From NCBI RefSeq assembly GCF_015355755.1, contig NZ_JACVEE010000003.1, positions 186,001 to 250,000 on the forward strand: a stretch of DNA of 64,000 nucleotides, written 5' to 3'. Positions 50,193 through 59,054 of the stretch are shown here, piece by piece. The DNA is from Nocardia sp. XZ_19_385. Its GTDB lineage: Bacteria; Actinomycetota; Actinomycetes; Mycobacteriales; Mycobacteriaceae. The stretch's first letter is position 1. Every line of letters starts with the position of its first letter. Position numbers and translations under genes: made by a program. Below the pieces are notes generated by a model that was not told where the DNA came from, did not search any database, and saw only the letters and a program-made list of their open reading frames with translations.

Positions 50193-51480
50193 CTTGGTGA
50201 TCCGGTCGCGCCGCGTGGTCCTGCCGGAGGGGATTCGTCCCGCATCGATCGCGGTGCGGGACGGGCGAATTGCAGCCATCGACCACTACGCCACCGATCT
50301 GGCGGCGACCACCACCACCGATCTGGCGGATCTGGTCCTGCTGCCCGGTCTGGTCGACTCGCACGTGCACGTCAACGAACCCGGTCGCACCGACTGGGAA
50401 GGGTTCGCCACCGCGACGAAAGCGGCTGCGGCGGGCGGTGTTACGACGATCGTCGACATGCCGCTGAACTCGTTGCCGCCGACCGTCGACGTGCCCGCGC
50501 TGGCGGCGAAGCGCGCGGCGGCGGCCGGGCAGTGTCAGGTGGACGTGGCGTTCTGGGGCGGCGCGATTCCGGGGAACCTGAAATCGCTGCGGCCACTGCA
50601 TGAATCGGGTGTGTTCGGGTTCAAGTGCTTCTTGTCCCCGTCCGGCGTGGACGAGTTCCCGCCGCTGTCGCTGCCCGAGATCGAAGAGGTGATGACCGAG
50701 CTCGTCGCGTTCGACGGGCTGCTGATCGTGCACGCCGAGGATCCGGGTCAGCTGGGTGAGCCGGTTGACGGATCGTATGACGCCTTCCTGGAATCACGGC
50801 CGGGAGCGGCGGAAAGCGCTGCGGTGCAAGCGATCATCGCACTCGCCGAGAAGACCGGCGCCCGCACGCACATCCTGCACGTGTCGGCGGCGGACTGTCT
50901 GGCACCGCTGGCCGCGGCGCAGGCCCGGGGTGTGCGGATCACCGCCGAGACCTGCCCGCACTATCTGACCCTGGCGGCCGCCGAGGCGCACACCACCGCG
51001 TTCAAATGCTGTCCGCCGATTCGGGATTCGGCGAACCAGGACGCGCTGTGGCAGGGTCTGGCCGACGGTGTGCTGTGCTGCGTGGTCTCCGACCACTCGC
51101 CGTGCCCGCCCGCCATGAAGGAGGGCGACTTCGCCAGCGCCTGGGGCGGGGTCTCCTCGCTGCAGATCGGCCTGCCCGCGGTCTGGACCGCCGCGCGCAC
51201 CCGGGGTTTCGGCCTCGAGGACGTCATCCGCTGGATGGCCGAAGCGCCCGCCGACCTGGTCGGACTGGAGAACAAGGGCCGGATCGCGGTCGGCTGCGAT
51301 GCCGATCTGGTCGCCTTCGATCCGGACGCGGCGTTCACCGTCGAGCCGGCCGCGTTGCAGCACAAGAACCCGATCACGGCATACAAGGGGCGCGAGCTGT
51401 CGGGCGTCGTCCAGTCGACCTGGCTGCGCGGCGCGGTCGTGGGGGACCGCGCTGCCGGCCGCTTCATCGAAAATAGCTGA
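50185..51480 (+). CDS. allB: Allantoinase
   Basis: A 431-residue cyclic amidohydrolase. Metal ligands are visible in [19 protein letters not shown] (His60 and His62), [13 protein letters not shown] (Lys to be carboxylated), [19 protein letters not shown] and VSDHSPCP (Asp). It opens the allantoin ring to give allantoate. GGAGTGAG precedes ATG 50185. It is followed after 10 nt by allantoicase. Confidence 0.95.
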   Translation: MYDLVIRSRRVVLPEGIRPASIAVRDGRIAAIDHYATDLAATTTTDLADLVLLPGLVDSHVHVNEPGRTDWEGFATATKAAAAGGVTTIVDMPLNSLPPTVDVPALAAKRAAAAGQCQVDVAFWGGAIPGNLKSLRPLHESGVFGFKCFLSPSGVDEFPPLSLPEIEEVMTELVAFDGLLIVHAEDPGQLGEPVDGSYDAFLESRPGAAESAAVQAIIALAEKTGARTHILHVSAADCLAPLAAAQARGVRITAETCPHYLTLAAAEAHTTAFKCCPPIRDSANQDALWQGLADGVLCCVVSDHSPCPPAMKEGDFASAWGGVSSLQIGLPAVWTAARTRGFGLEDVIRWMAEAPADLVGLENKGRIAVGCDADLVAFDPDAAFTVEPAALQHKNPITAYKGRELSGVVQSTWLRGAVVGDRAAGRFIENS

Positions 51481-51490
51481 GGGAGAAGAC

Positions 51491-52510
51491 ATGTCAGACT
51501 TCACCGCACTACCGGACCTGGCGCTGCGCAGCAATCTCGGCAGCGTGATCGCGGCCAGCGACGAGTCCTTCGAGGAGCGCGAGAACCTCATCAACCCGTG
51601 GGCCCCGAAGTTCTCCCCGGAGACTTTCGGGCCCAAGGGCCAGGAGTACGACGGCTGGGAGACCCGCAGGCACCGCGGCCCCGGCGACGACTGGGCCATC
51701 GTGCGGCTCGGTATGCCCGGTGTGGTCCGCGGCGTCGTCATCGACACCGCGTGGTTCAAGGGCAACTACCCGCCGTTCGCCTCGATCGAGGCCTGCCGCG
51801 TCTCGGGCTACCCGTCGGTGGCGGAGCTGGAGTCGGCCGACTGGGTGGAGATCCTGCCGCGCAGCCCGCTGACCGGCGACGCCGTGCACGAGTTCCCGGT
51901 CTCCGACGACCGCGTGTTCACCCATGTCCGGCTCACCATCTACCCCGACGGCGGCGTGGCCCGGCTGCGCGTGCACGGCGAAGTGGTGCCCGACCCGGCG
52001 CTGCTCACCGGCCTGACCGTCGACCTGGCCGCACTCGCCAACGGCGCTCGCGGCCTGGGTTGCTCGGACATGTTCTACTCCGCGCCCGACAACATGATCA
52101 GCCCCGGACTGGCCCGTAACCAGGCCGAAGGCTGGGAGACCAAGCGTCGCCGCGACAGCGGAAACGACTGGGCGACAATCCAGCTGGCCGCCCAGGGCGT
52201 GCCGCAGCTGCTCGAGCTCGACACCACCAACCTGCTGTTCAACGCGCCGGGCGAGGCACGGCTGCTCGGTATCGACCACCAGGGCGACGAGCCGCTGCCG
52301 GCCGCCGACGACGCGGCCTGGTTCGAGCTGCTGCCCCGGACCAGGTTGCAGCCCGACACCCCGCACCGGTTCCGGTTGCACAACGACCGTGCGGCCACGC
52401 ACGTGCGCCTCGATATCTACCCCGATGGTGGTCTCGCCCGCCTGCGGCTCTTCGGCTCGCTGACCGCCGCGGCCGAGGAGCAGCTCAACACTCGTTGGGG
52501 CACCGCGTAA
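51491..52510 (+). CDS. alc: Allantoicase
   Basis: A 339-residue protein of two similar jelly-roll repeats: DGWETRRHRGPGDDWAIVRLGMPGVVRGVVIDTAWFKGNYPP in the first and EGWETKRRRDSGNDWATIQLAAQGVPQLLELDTTNLLFNAPG in the second, each followed by FTHVRLTIYPDGGVARLRVHG-like strands. It cleaves allantoate to ureidoglycolate and urea. GGGAGAAG precedes ATG 51491. Last gene of the cluster. Confidence 0.95.
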   Translation: MSDFTALPDLALRSNLGSVIAASDESFEERENLINPWAPKFSPETFGPKGQEYDGWETRRHRGPGDDWAIVRLGMPGVVRGVVIDTAWFKGNYPPFASIEACRVSGYPSVAELESADWVEILPRSPLTGDAVHEFPVSDDRVFTHVRLTIYPDGGVARLRVHGEVVPDPALLTGLTVDLAALANGARGLGCSDMFYSAPDNMISPGLARNQAEGWETKRRRDSGNDWATIQLAAQGVPQLLELDTTNLLFNAPGEARLLGIDHQGDEPLPAADDAAWFELLPRTRLQPDTPHRFRLHNDRAATHVRLDIYPDGGLARLRLFGSLTAAAEEQLNTRWGTA

Positions 52511-52539
52511 TTCGCTGATCCGGTGTCGCACCGTATTTC

Positions 52540-52609
52540 TCCGTCGTCCCGGCGCACGCCGGGATCCAGTACTACGTCTTTGGGCACCGGCGTGCCCCGG
52601 GGCGACGGA
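52540..52609. repeat. REP-like palindromic element after allantoicase
   Basis: An outer stem TCCGTCG (52540-52546) / CGACGGA (52603-52609) encloses two hairpins: TCCCGGCG-CA-CGCCGGGA (52547-52564) and GGGCAC-CGGC-GTGCCC (52582-52597). The core CGTCCCGGCGCACGCCGGGA is of the kind scattered between genes in many high-GC genomes. It may also serve as the terminator of the purine operon. Confidence 0.65.
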
Positions 52610-52639
52610 AACGGTGTGACGCGGGACACCAGCAGTTCG

Positions 52640-52658
52640 GTTGTGCACAACTTAATTG
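52640..52658. promoter_or_regulatory. Candidate OhrR operator
   Basis: GTTGTGCACAAC (52640-52651) is a perfect 12-nt palindrome, and it overlaps ACAACTTAATTGC, an imperfect match to the known OhrR dyad (ACAATT-N-AATTGT). It lies 19 to 37 nt ahead of the ohrR start. Confidence 0.55.
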
Positions 52659-52676
52659 CGGACTACCGTTCAGAAC

Positions 52677-53147
52677 GTGACCGACCATCTTCGTCTCGAC
52701 GAGCAGCTGTGCTTCCCGCTGTACGCGGCGTCGCGGGCGATGACGGCGGTCTACCGGTCCAAGCTGGACAAGCTCGGGCTGACCTACCCGCAATACCTGG
52801 TGATGCTGGCGCTGTGGGAACGCGATGGCCGCTCCGTCGGTGAGCTCTGCACGGCGCTGTCGCTCGATTCCGGCACGCTGTCGCCGCTGCTCAAGCGGCT
52901 GCAAACGACGGGATTCGTGGAGCGTCACCGCAGCACCGCCGACGAGCGGCGGGTCGAGATCCGGCTCACCGGCGCCGGTCGCGAACTGCGGGCCCAGGCC
53001 CGCGACATACCGAACGAAATGGCCGATGCCGTCGGCCTGTCCCTGGACGAACTCGCCGCCCTGCGGGACACCTTGCGGCACATGACCGAGACGCTGTCCG
53101 CACAACCGCGGGCCGCGCACCCTCGAAGCGAAAGAGAGCACTCATGA
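52677..53147 (+). CDS. ohrR: OhrR-like MarR family organic peroxide sensor
   Basis: A 156-residue winged-helix regulator with the peroxide-sensing Cys near the N-terminus (LRLDEQLCFPLYAASRAM, Cys12), two Tyr residues that support it (LYAAS, TYPQYLVML) and the DNA-binding part CTALSLDSGTLSPLLKRLQTTGFVERHRSTADERRVEI. Oxidation of the Cys releases DNA. GTG 52677 is the family-like start; TTG 52656 would lie in the operator. It overlaps the ohr start by 4 nt. Confidence 0.92.
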   Translation: MTDHLRLDEQLCFPLYAASRAMTAVYRSKLDKLGLTYPQYLVMLALWERDGRSVGELCTALSLDSGTLSPLLKRLQTTGFVERHRSTADERRVEIRLTGAGRELRAQARDIPNEMADAVGLSLDELAALRDTLRHMTETLSAQPRAAHPRSEREHS

Positions 53148-53566
53148 ACACCCTCTACACCGCCGAAGCCCTCGCCACCGGCGACGGCCGCAACGGCCAC
53201 GCCCGCACCACCGACGGCAAGGTCGATGTCGACCTGACCTCGCCCAAGGAGCTCGGTGGCAGCGGCGAGGGCACCAACCCCGAGCAGCTGTTCGCCGCCG
53301 GCTACGCCGCCTGCTTCCACGGCGCGCTGCGCCTGGTCGGCAAGAACGACGGCGTCAACGTCGACGACTCCGCGGTCGGCACCAAGGTCAGCCTGGGCAA
53401 GAACGACGCGGGCGGCTTCCAGCTGGCCGTCGTCATCGAGGTGACGCTGCCGAACCTGTCCCGCGACGAGGCGCAGGCGCTGGCCGACAAGGCGCACCAG
53501 GTCTGCCCGTACTCCAACGCCACTCGCGGCAATATCGACGTCACCGTCACCGTCGCGGAGGACTGA
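53144..53566 (+). CDS. ohr: Organic hydroperoxide resistance protein
   Basis: A 140-residue Ohr/OsmC-fold thiol peroxidase. Catalytic Cys57 is in AACFHGAL and resolving Cys121 in VCPYSNATRGN; the Arg and Glu partners are in the KELGGSGEGTNPEQLF region. It reduces organic hydroperoxides at the cost of lipoylated proteins. ATG 53144 overlaps the ohrR stop, the standard ohrR-ohr arrangement. Confidence 0.95.
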   Translation: MNTLYTAEALATGDGRNGHARTTDGKVDVDLTSPKELGGSGEGTNPEQLFAAGYAACFHGALRLVGKNDGVNVDDSAVGTKVSLGKNDAGGFQLAVVIEVTLPNLSRDEAQALADKAHQVCPYSNATRGNIDVTVTVAED

Positions 53567-53569
53567 GCC

Positions 53570-54547
53570 GTGCGCGCGGTGGTGATCGACTCCTTCGGTG
53601 AACCGAAGGACGTGCTGACCGCGGGGGAGCGGCCGATGCCCGAGCCGGGCGAAGGCCAGGTGCGGATCGCGTTGATCCTGGCGCCGATCCACAATCACGA
53701 CCTGGCGACCATTCGTGGCGTGTACGGCTACAAGCCGGCGCTGCCCGCGATCCCGGGCACCGAGGCCGTCGGCCGGATCGATGCTCTCGGTCCGGGCGTG
53801 AGTGGCCTGGAAGTCGGTCAGCGCGTGAGCGTTTCGGGCATCCACGAGGCCTGGGCCGAGTTCTTCCTGGCCAAAGCCACTCAGGTGGTGCCGCTGCCGG
53901 ATTCGATTCCGGACGAGACCGCGGCCCAGCTGATGGCCATGCCGCTGAGCTCGCTCATGCTGCTGGAAGACCTGAATGTGGCGGCGGGCGAATGGATTAC
54001 GATCAACGCCGCCAACGGCGCGGTTGGCCGGTTGCTCAATGTCCTTGCCCGCCAACGCGGTGTGCACGTGCTGAGCCTGGTGCGCAGCGCGGAATCGGCG
54101 AAGGCGCTACAGGATCAGGGCGCGGAGGCGGTCGTCGACACCGGATCCGAGGGCTGGCAGCAGCAGGTTGCCGAGCTGACCGGCGGCGCACCGATCGTGC
54201 GCGCGGTCGATCAGGTCGGCGGTAGCGCGGCCAACGATCTGCTCTCGCTGCTCGCACCGAGCGGTGAGCTGATCTCCTTCGGTGCGCTCTCGGGCAAGCC
54301 GCTGATCATCGATCCCGGCCCGATCATCTTCAAGCAGGCCGTGATCAAGGGGTTCTGGGGCTCCAAGCGTGCCGAGCAGACCAGCCGCGAGGACATGCGC
54401 CGCCTCATCACCGAGCTGGTGACGATGGCGGCGACGGGCGCCCTGACACTGGAGGTCGAAGAGACCTACGCGCTGGATTCGGCCGCCGAAGCCGCCGTCG
54501 CCAGTGAAACCCCGGGCCGCAGCGCGAAAATCGCACTGAAGCCCTGA
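53570..54547 (+). CDS. Zinc-free MDR family quinone oxidoreductase
   Basis: A 325-residue medium-chain dehydrogenase: GEGQVRIALILAPIHNHDLATIRGVYGYKPALPAIPGTEAVGRI, then AANGAVGRLLNVLARQRGVHVLSLVRS (NADPH-binding motif of the AxxGxxG type) and AVDQVGGSAANDLLSLLAPSGELISFGALSG. The Cys/Glu zinc site of alcohol dehydrogenases is missing, as in quinone oxidoreductases and trans-2-enoyl reductases. It starts at GTG 53570, 3 nt after ohr, so it is probably induced along with it to deal with reactive quinones or enals. Confidence 0.9.
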   Translation: MRAVVIDSFGEPKDVLTAGERPMPEPGEGQVRIALILAPIHNHDLATIRGVYGYKPALPAIPGTEAVGRIDALGPGVSGLEVGQRVSVSGIHEAWAEFFLAKATQVVPLPDSIPDETAAQLMAMPLSSLMLLEDLNVAAGEWITINAANGAVGRLLNVLARQRGVHVLSLVRSAESAKALQDQGAEAVVDTGSEGWQQQVAELTGGAPIVRAVDQVGGSAANDLLSLLAPSGELISFGALSGKPLIIDPGPIIFKQAVIKGFWGSKRAEQTSREDMRRLITELVTMAATGALTLEVEETYALDSAAEAAVASETPGRSAKIALKP

Positions 54548-54578
54548 CGCCGCTCGTCAACAACTACATACGCCACAC

Positions 54579-54614
54579 ACAGCGCAGGCCATCGGCAACG
54601 ATGGCCTGCGCTGT
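54579..54614. terminator. 15-bp stem terminator after ohr operon
   Basis: ACAGCGCAGGCCATC (54579-54593), loop GGCAAC and the exact complement (54600-54614), followed by TTCGTCGT. It ends the ohrR-ohr-quinone oxidoreductase operon. The rest of the 230-nt gap up to 54779 should hold the promoter of the MFS gene. Confidence 0.8.
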
Positions 54615-54779
54615 TTCGTCGTATTCGTTTCGAAAATTGCAGATTCCGATGAGCGGGACGGGGTGTCCGGAAACCGCGTGTGGATCAAGATCGGTCGCTA
54701 CAGTTTCTGCACCCGGCCGCTCGTTCGCCCATCGCCGTGATTCAGCGCGAGCGGCCGAGGCTAGAAAGGCAATTCGACT

Positions 54780-56711
54780 ATGAGTTCGACGTCGATCCCC
54801 GCTTCGCCGACCCTGCTCACCGGGCTCTGGCAGCGCAAACTTCCCAGTTATCCCGATACGCCGGCGCGGTCCTGGTATCTGACCGTCGTGGTCATCACCT
54901 CGATCGCGCTGTACTACCAATTGTTTGTCACCGGCGCGGTCGGCAATGAGCTGATCGCCTATTTCGATCTGTCGTTCGCCTATTTCGTCTGGATCTTCAT
55001 CATCGGCGCCGCGTTCGGCGCGGTCGCCTCACTCGTCGCCGGTCTGCTGGACCGGTGGGGGCGCGCCAATATCGTGGCCTACGGCGTGGTGATCGTTTCC
55101 GCGCTGACGCTGTTCGCGGTGCCGGCGACCACGAGCAAAGAGGCCTACCTCGTCGTCTACATCCTGGTGAGCGTGGTCGAGGGTGCGGTGCTGGTGGCCA
55201 CGCCCGCGTTGATCCGGGATTTCTCCCCGCAGCTCGGCCGCGCCTCGGCCATGGGTTTCTGGACACTCGGGCCCGTGATCGGCGCGCTGGTGACCACCGC
55301 GATCTCCACCCGCACGCTCGACGCGCACCCGGACTGGCAGTACCACTACCGGCTCTGCGGTGTGATCTGCCTGGTGATCTCGGTGTTCGCCGTAATCGGA
55401 CTGCGTGAGCTGAGCCCCGCGCTGCGCGACCAGGTAATGGTGTCGCTGCGCGACAAGGCACTGATCGAGGCACGCGCCCGCGGGCTGAATGTCGAAGAGC
55501 TGGAACAAGGTCAGTGGAAGCAGATGCTGAAACTGAATATCGTCGGATCCGCTTTGGGCATCAGCCTTTTCCTGGCTTTCTTCTATACGATCATCTCCTT
55601 CCTCGCGGTCTACATGGCCACCAACTTCGGGTTCACCTCGGCGCAGGCCAACGCGCTGGGCAACTGGTATTGGGGCGCCAATGCGATCGCGCTCGTCGCG
55701 GCCGGTATCGCCTCGGACTGGTTGAAAGTGCGCAAGCCGTTCATGATTGTCGGCGCGCTCATCTCCATCGTCGGCATGTTCATCCTGATCCAGCACAACG
55801 ACAATCCGGAAGCCGGGTATTACACCTGGGCCTGGATTTTCGCGTTGATCGCGATCGGCACCGGCATCGCCTACTCCACCTGGATGGCGAGCTTCACCGA
55901 AACCGTGGAGGAACGCAATCCCGCCGCCACCGCGGTCGGGCTCGCGGTCTGGGGCGGCACGCTGCGCGGCGTGGTCACGCTGGTGCTGTTCGGTTTGCTG
56001 CTCGTGGTGAATGCCGCTGGGCCGCTGGTGAATTACGGCCCGCGGCTGGCCGAGATCCAGGCCAAGCACGGCTCCGAACTCGCCACCATCCAGACCGTCG
56101 GCCCGGAAACCCTTGCGGCACTGCAGGCCAACCCCGGCGATCAGGTCGCCCAGCTGACCGCGATGCAGAAGCTGACCGGCGCCACCGCCGCCGAGATCCA
56201 GACGGCTATGGCGCTGAACGTGAAGTACCCCCAGGAACTCCAGACGCTCAACGCCATAGAGCCCGACACCCAGGCGGCGCTGGCGGCCAACCCGGCCGAC
56301 GGCAATGCCGGGCTCGCCGCGGTCGGTCAGGTCGCGCAGAAGTTCAACATCCCGGTGAACGACGCGATCGCCCGGCTCACCGCGACCCAGGCGGTGCCGC
56401 GCGATGACCTCACCGTCGCCGCGAAGGTGGCCCCGAAGCTGCAGGACGCGGGCGCGAAGCTGCAGGCGATCAGCACCATTTCCGCCTCGGACCAGGCCTA
56501 CCTGGCCGAGCGCGGCCCCGAAGTGCAGCAGGCCAAGCATGATTCGGCCGACCAGTGGGGCCGCTGGTGGTGGATCTGCCTGATCGCCCAGGTGCTGTTC
56601 ATCCCGTTCGTGTTCCTCATGTCCGGCCACTGGAGCCCGAAGAAGGCCGCCGCCGAGGCCGCCGCGCACGACGAGGTGGTGCAGAAGGAGCTGGCCGAAA
56701 TCTCGAAGTAG
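54780..56711 (+). CDS. MFS transporter with large extracytoplasmic insert before the last helix
   Basis: A 643-residue MFS protein, about 200 residues longer than usual. Eleven helices are found up to about residue 412 (for example VWIFIIGAAFGAVASLVAGLLDRWGR with the loop 2-3 motif). Then comes a soluble stretch of about 180 residues (413-592) and a last helix (WWWICLIAQVLFIPFVFLM). The insert is helical, rich in Ala/Gln/Thr and has an internal duplication (TLAALQANPGDQVAQLTA and TQAALAANPADGNAGLAA). With normal MFS topology it is outside the cell. AGAAAGG precedes ATG 54780. Substrate unknown; a carboxylate is possible. Confidence 0.85.
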   Translation: MSSTSIPASPTLLTGLWQRKLPSYPDTPARSWYLTVVVITSIALYYQLFVTGAVGNELIAYFDLSFAYFVWIFIIGAAFGAVASLVAGLLDRWGRANIVAYGVVIVSALTLFAVPATTSKEAYLVVYILVSVVEGAVLVATPALIRDFSPQLGRASAMGFWTLGPVIGALVTTAISTRTLDAHPDWQYHYRLCGVICLVISVFAVIGLRELSPALRDQVMVSLRDKALIEARARGLNVEELEQGQWKQMLKLNIVGSALGISLFLAFFYTIISFLAVYMATNFGFTSAQANALGNWYWGANAIALVAAGIASDWLKVRKPFMIVGALISIVGMFILIQHNDNPEAGYYTWAWIFALIAIGTGIAYSTWMASFTETVEERNPAATAVGLAVWGGTLRGVVTLVLFGLLLVVNAAGPLVNYGPRLAEIQAKHGSELATIQTVGPETLAALQANPGDQVAQLTAMQKLTGATAAEIQTAMALNVKYPQELQTLNAIEPDTQAALAANPADGNAGLAAVGQVAQKFNIPVNDAIARLTATQAVPRDDLTVAAKVAPKLQDAGAKLQAISTISASDQAYLAERGPEVQQAKHDSADQWGRWWWICLIAQVLFIPFVFLMSGHWSPKKAAAEAAAHDEVVQKELAEISK

Positions 56712-56720
56712 CCGAGTGCG

Positions 56721-56744
56721 GGAGGGTGGCGGCAGTCACCCTCC
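56721..56744. terminator. Short hairpin after MFS gene
   Basis: GGAGGGTG (56721-56728) and CACCCTCC (56737-56744) pair perfectly around an 8-nt loop, 9 nt after the stop. The exporter gene starts 53 nt further on. Confidence 0.55.
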
Positions 56745-56797
56745 TGACCATCGGGATATGTCTGGTTATTTGTCCGGTCAACTGGCACCCTTAACCG

Positions 56798-58357
56798 GTG
56801 ACATCACCTCCGGATATCAAGGCCGACCAAGACCCGGCCGACGACAAGCTAGATGCAGGGGTTTTCAAGATCGCCGGCGTCGTTGTGCTCGGCGCGATCA
56901 TGTCGATTCTCGACATCACCGTCGTCACCATCGCCATCCCAGAATTCCAGAAAGAGTTCGGCTCCAGCTACGCGCTGACCGCGTGGTCGATGACCGGCTA
57001 CACGCTGGCGCTGGCCACCGTCATCCCGCTGACCGGCTGGGCCGCCGACAGATTCGGCACCAAGCGCCTCTACATCTCGGCGCTCGCGTTCTTCGTGCTC
57101 GGTTCGGTGCTGTGCAGTTTCGCCTGGAGCATCGAAACGCTGATCGCCGCGCGCGTCGTCCAGGGCATCGGCGGCGGCATGCTCATGCCGCTCGGTATGA
57201 CCATCATGACCCACGCCGCCGGTCCGCACCGGATCGGCCGCGTGATGGCCGTGCTGGGCATTCCCATGCTGCTCGGCCCGATCGGTGGCCCGATCCTCGG
57301 CGGCTGGCTGATCGATGACTTCTCCTGGGAGTGGATCTTCCTGATCAACCTCCCGCTGGGCATCATCGCGCTGATCTACGCGTTCATCATCCTGCCCACG
57401 GACAAGCCGCAGCCCTCCGAGGCGTTCGACTTCGTCGGCATGCTGCTCGCCTCACCGGGTTTGGCGCTGTTCCTGTTCGGCGTGTCCTCGATCCCGGACG
57501 AGGGCAAGATCACCGCGCCCAAGGTGTGGGTGACCATGCTCCTCGGTGCGGCGCTGCTGGTGGCGTTCGTCTTCCACGCCCTGCGCGCCAAGCATCCGCT
57601 GATCGACCTGTACCTGTTCCGCAACAAGGCGCTGTTGTACTCGGTGCTGACCATGACCCTGTTCGCGGCCGCGTTCTTCGGTGCGGGCCTGCTGCTGCCG
57701 TCCTACCTGATCTCGGTGCAGGGTGAGACCGCGCTGTCGGCCGGTTTGATGCTGGCGCCGCAGGGGTTGGGCGCCATGCTGACCATGCCGATCGCGGGCC
57801 GCCTGGTGGACAAGATCGGCCCGGGCAAGGTCGTGCTGACCGGCATCGTGGTGATCAGCATCGGCATGGCGTTCTTCACCCAGCTCGAGGCCGACACCTC
57901 GTACCTGATGCTGGGGTCCGGGCTGTTCGTCATGGGTCTCGGTATGGGCTGCACCATGATGCCGGTGATGACGGCGGCCATCCAGACGCTGACCCATCAG
58001 CAGGTGGCGCGCGGTTCGACGCTGATGAACATCATCAACCAGACCGCCGGCTCCATCGGCACGGCGACCATCGCGGTCATCCTGACCAACCAGTTCAAGG
58101 ACAAGGGCCTGCCCACCGCTGGTCAGTCCCCGGAACAGGCTGCGGCCATGCCGGATCCGGCCACCATGCCCCCGGAAGCGGCGGCGGAATTCGCGGCCAA
58201 GAAGGCCGAGGGCCTGAGCCTGGCGGCGGAGGCGTTCAGCAACACCTTCGTGGTGGCGCTGATCCTGATGGTGCTGGCGTTGATCCCGGCGTACTTCCTG
58301 CCGCGGACCAAGCCTTCGATCCCGGCCGACGGTAGCGCACCGGTACTCGTGCACTGA
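56798..58357 (+). CDS. DHA2 family (EmrB/QacA) drug efflux MFS transporter
   Basis: A 519-residue 14-helix exporter. Motifs: GAIMSILDITVVTIAIPEF (helix 1, D/E conserved), WSMTGYTLALATVIPLTGWAADRFGTKRLY (motif A), ARVVQGIGGGMLMPLG (motif B) and GVLGIPMLLGPIGGPILGGWLID-like (motif C, here AVLGIPMLLGPIGGP). It uses the proton gradient to expel hydrophobic compounds. A loop of about 60 residues before the last helix is rich in Ala/Met/Pro (SPEQAAAMPDPATMPPEAAA). GTG 56798 fits the family. Confidence 0.93.
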   Translation: MTSPPDIKADQDPADDKLDAGVFKIAGVVVLGAIMSILDITVVTIAIPEFQKEFGSSYALTAWSMTGYTLALATVIPLTGWAADRFGTKRLYISALAFFVLGSVLCSFAWSIETLIAARVVQGIGGGMLMPLGMTIMTHAAGPHRIGRVMAVLGIPMLLGPIGGPILGGWLIDDFSWEWIFLINLPLGIIALIYAFIILPTDKPQPSEAFDFVGMLLASPGLALFLFGVSSIPDEGKITAPKVWVTMLLGAALLVAFVFHALRAKHPLIDLYLFRNKALLYSVLTMTLFAAAFFGAGLLLPSYLISVQGETALSAGLMLAPQGLGAMLTMPIAGRLVDKIGPGKVVLTGIVVISIGMAFFTQLEADTSYLMLGSGLFVMGLGMGCTMMPVMTAAIQTLTHQQVARGSTLMNIINQTAGSIGTATIAVILTNQFKDKGLPTAGQSPEQAAAMPDPATMPPEAAAEFAAKKAEGLSLAAEAFSNTFVVALILMVLALIPAYFLPRTKPSIPADGSAPVLVH

Positions 58358-58369
58358 CGAGTGAACAGG

Positions 58370-58399
58370 GGGCCCACGATGTTTCGGCATCGTGGGCCC
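58370..58399. terminator. Bidirectional terminator between emrB-like and SRPBCC genes
   Basis: GGGCCCACGATG (58370-58381), loop TTTCGG, complement CATCGTGGGCCC (58388-58399), then TCTGTCGTT. It lies between convergent genes and can serve both. Confidence 0.8.
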
Positions 58400-58406
58400 T
58401 CTGTCG

Positions 58407-58844
58407 TTACTTCTCGCCGTACAGCGTGACGAACTTGTCCAGCGACTTTTCGATGTCGCCCTTGATCGCCCGCGCCACCGTGGTGCCGATCGGCCCGAAC
58501 AGCGGTCGTCCGCCGAGGTCGATGTCCACGGTCACCTCCGAGCCGGAACCCTTCGGCGCCACCAGCAATTCCAGGCCCAGCTTGGTGCCGCCCTTGCCCG
58601 CGCCGCGCAGTTTCAGCCGGCGCGGCGCTTCGACCTTCTCGACCGTCCAGGTCACCCGGTTGCGGAAGCTCTTGACCGTGGCGACGCCGACCAGCGTGCT
58701 GCCCTCGGTCAGCTCGGCCGGGACCTCGCTGCGCCACGCCTCGTGCATGGTGAGCCACTGATCCAGCTCGGACAGGTTGGACGTGTGCGCCCACGCCTTT
58801 TCCGGGGACAGCGGGACATCTACGGAAACCTTCAGTTTCGCCAT
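58407..58844 (-). CDS. SRPBCC family (type II toxin-like/CoxG-fold) lipid-binding protein
   Basis: A 145-residue START-like protein: MAKLKVSVDVPLSPEKAWAHTSNLSELDQWLTMHEAWRSE, then EGSTLVGVATVKSFRNRVTWTVEKVEAPRRLKLRG and FGPIGTTVARAIKGDIEKSLDKFVTLYG. This is the SRPBCC helix-grip fold, which binds hydrophobic ligands in a deep cavity. No catalytic residues are obvious. ATG 58844 matches the family; divergent from the conservon. Confidence 0.88.
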   Translation of the reverse strand: MAKLKVSVDVPLSPEKAWAHTSNLSELDQWLTMHEAWRSEVPAELTEGSTLVGVATVKSFRNRVTWTVEKVEAPRRLKLRGAGKGGTKLGLELLVAPKGSGSEVTVDIDLGGRPLFGPIGTTVARAIKGDIEKSLDKFVTLYGEK

Positions 58845-59054
58845 GCGCGCATGGTATCCGGTACCGGCGGTAGCGGTGGAACGGCAACGGTTGCTGAATG
58901 TTTCGCGGATGCAGGTTCCATAGCGAGAGTTCGCCGGGATCCTGCTAGGGTGGGCGGGTCCGCGGGAGCGTGGTGTGATCGCCTGTCCCGCAGGCAATGT
59001 GAGGCGGTTCAGCCTCGTTTGTCGGCGGGTGTGAGAAAGGCGTGACGGAGCCGG

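Noticed and set aside
52541..52650. A short minus-strand protein containing VVLDPGVRRDDG
   Set aside because: This peptide is the usual translation of dispersed palindromic repeats and is a known source of false genes.
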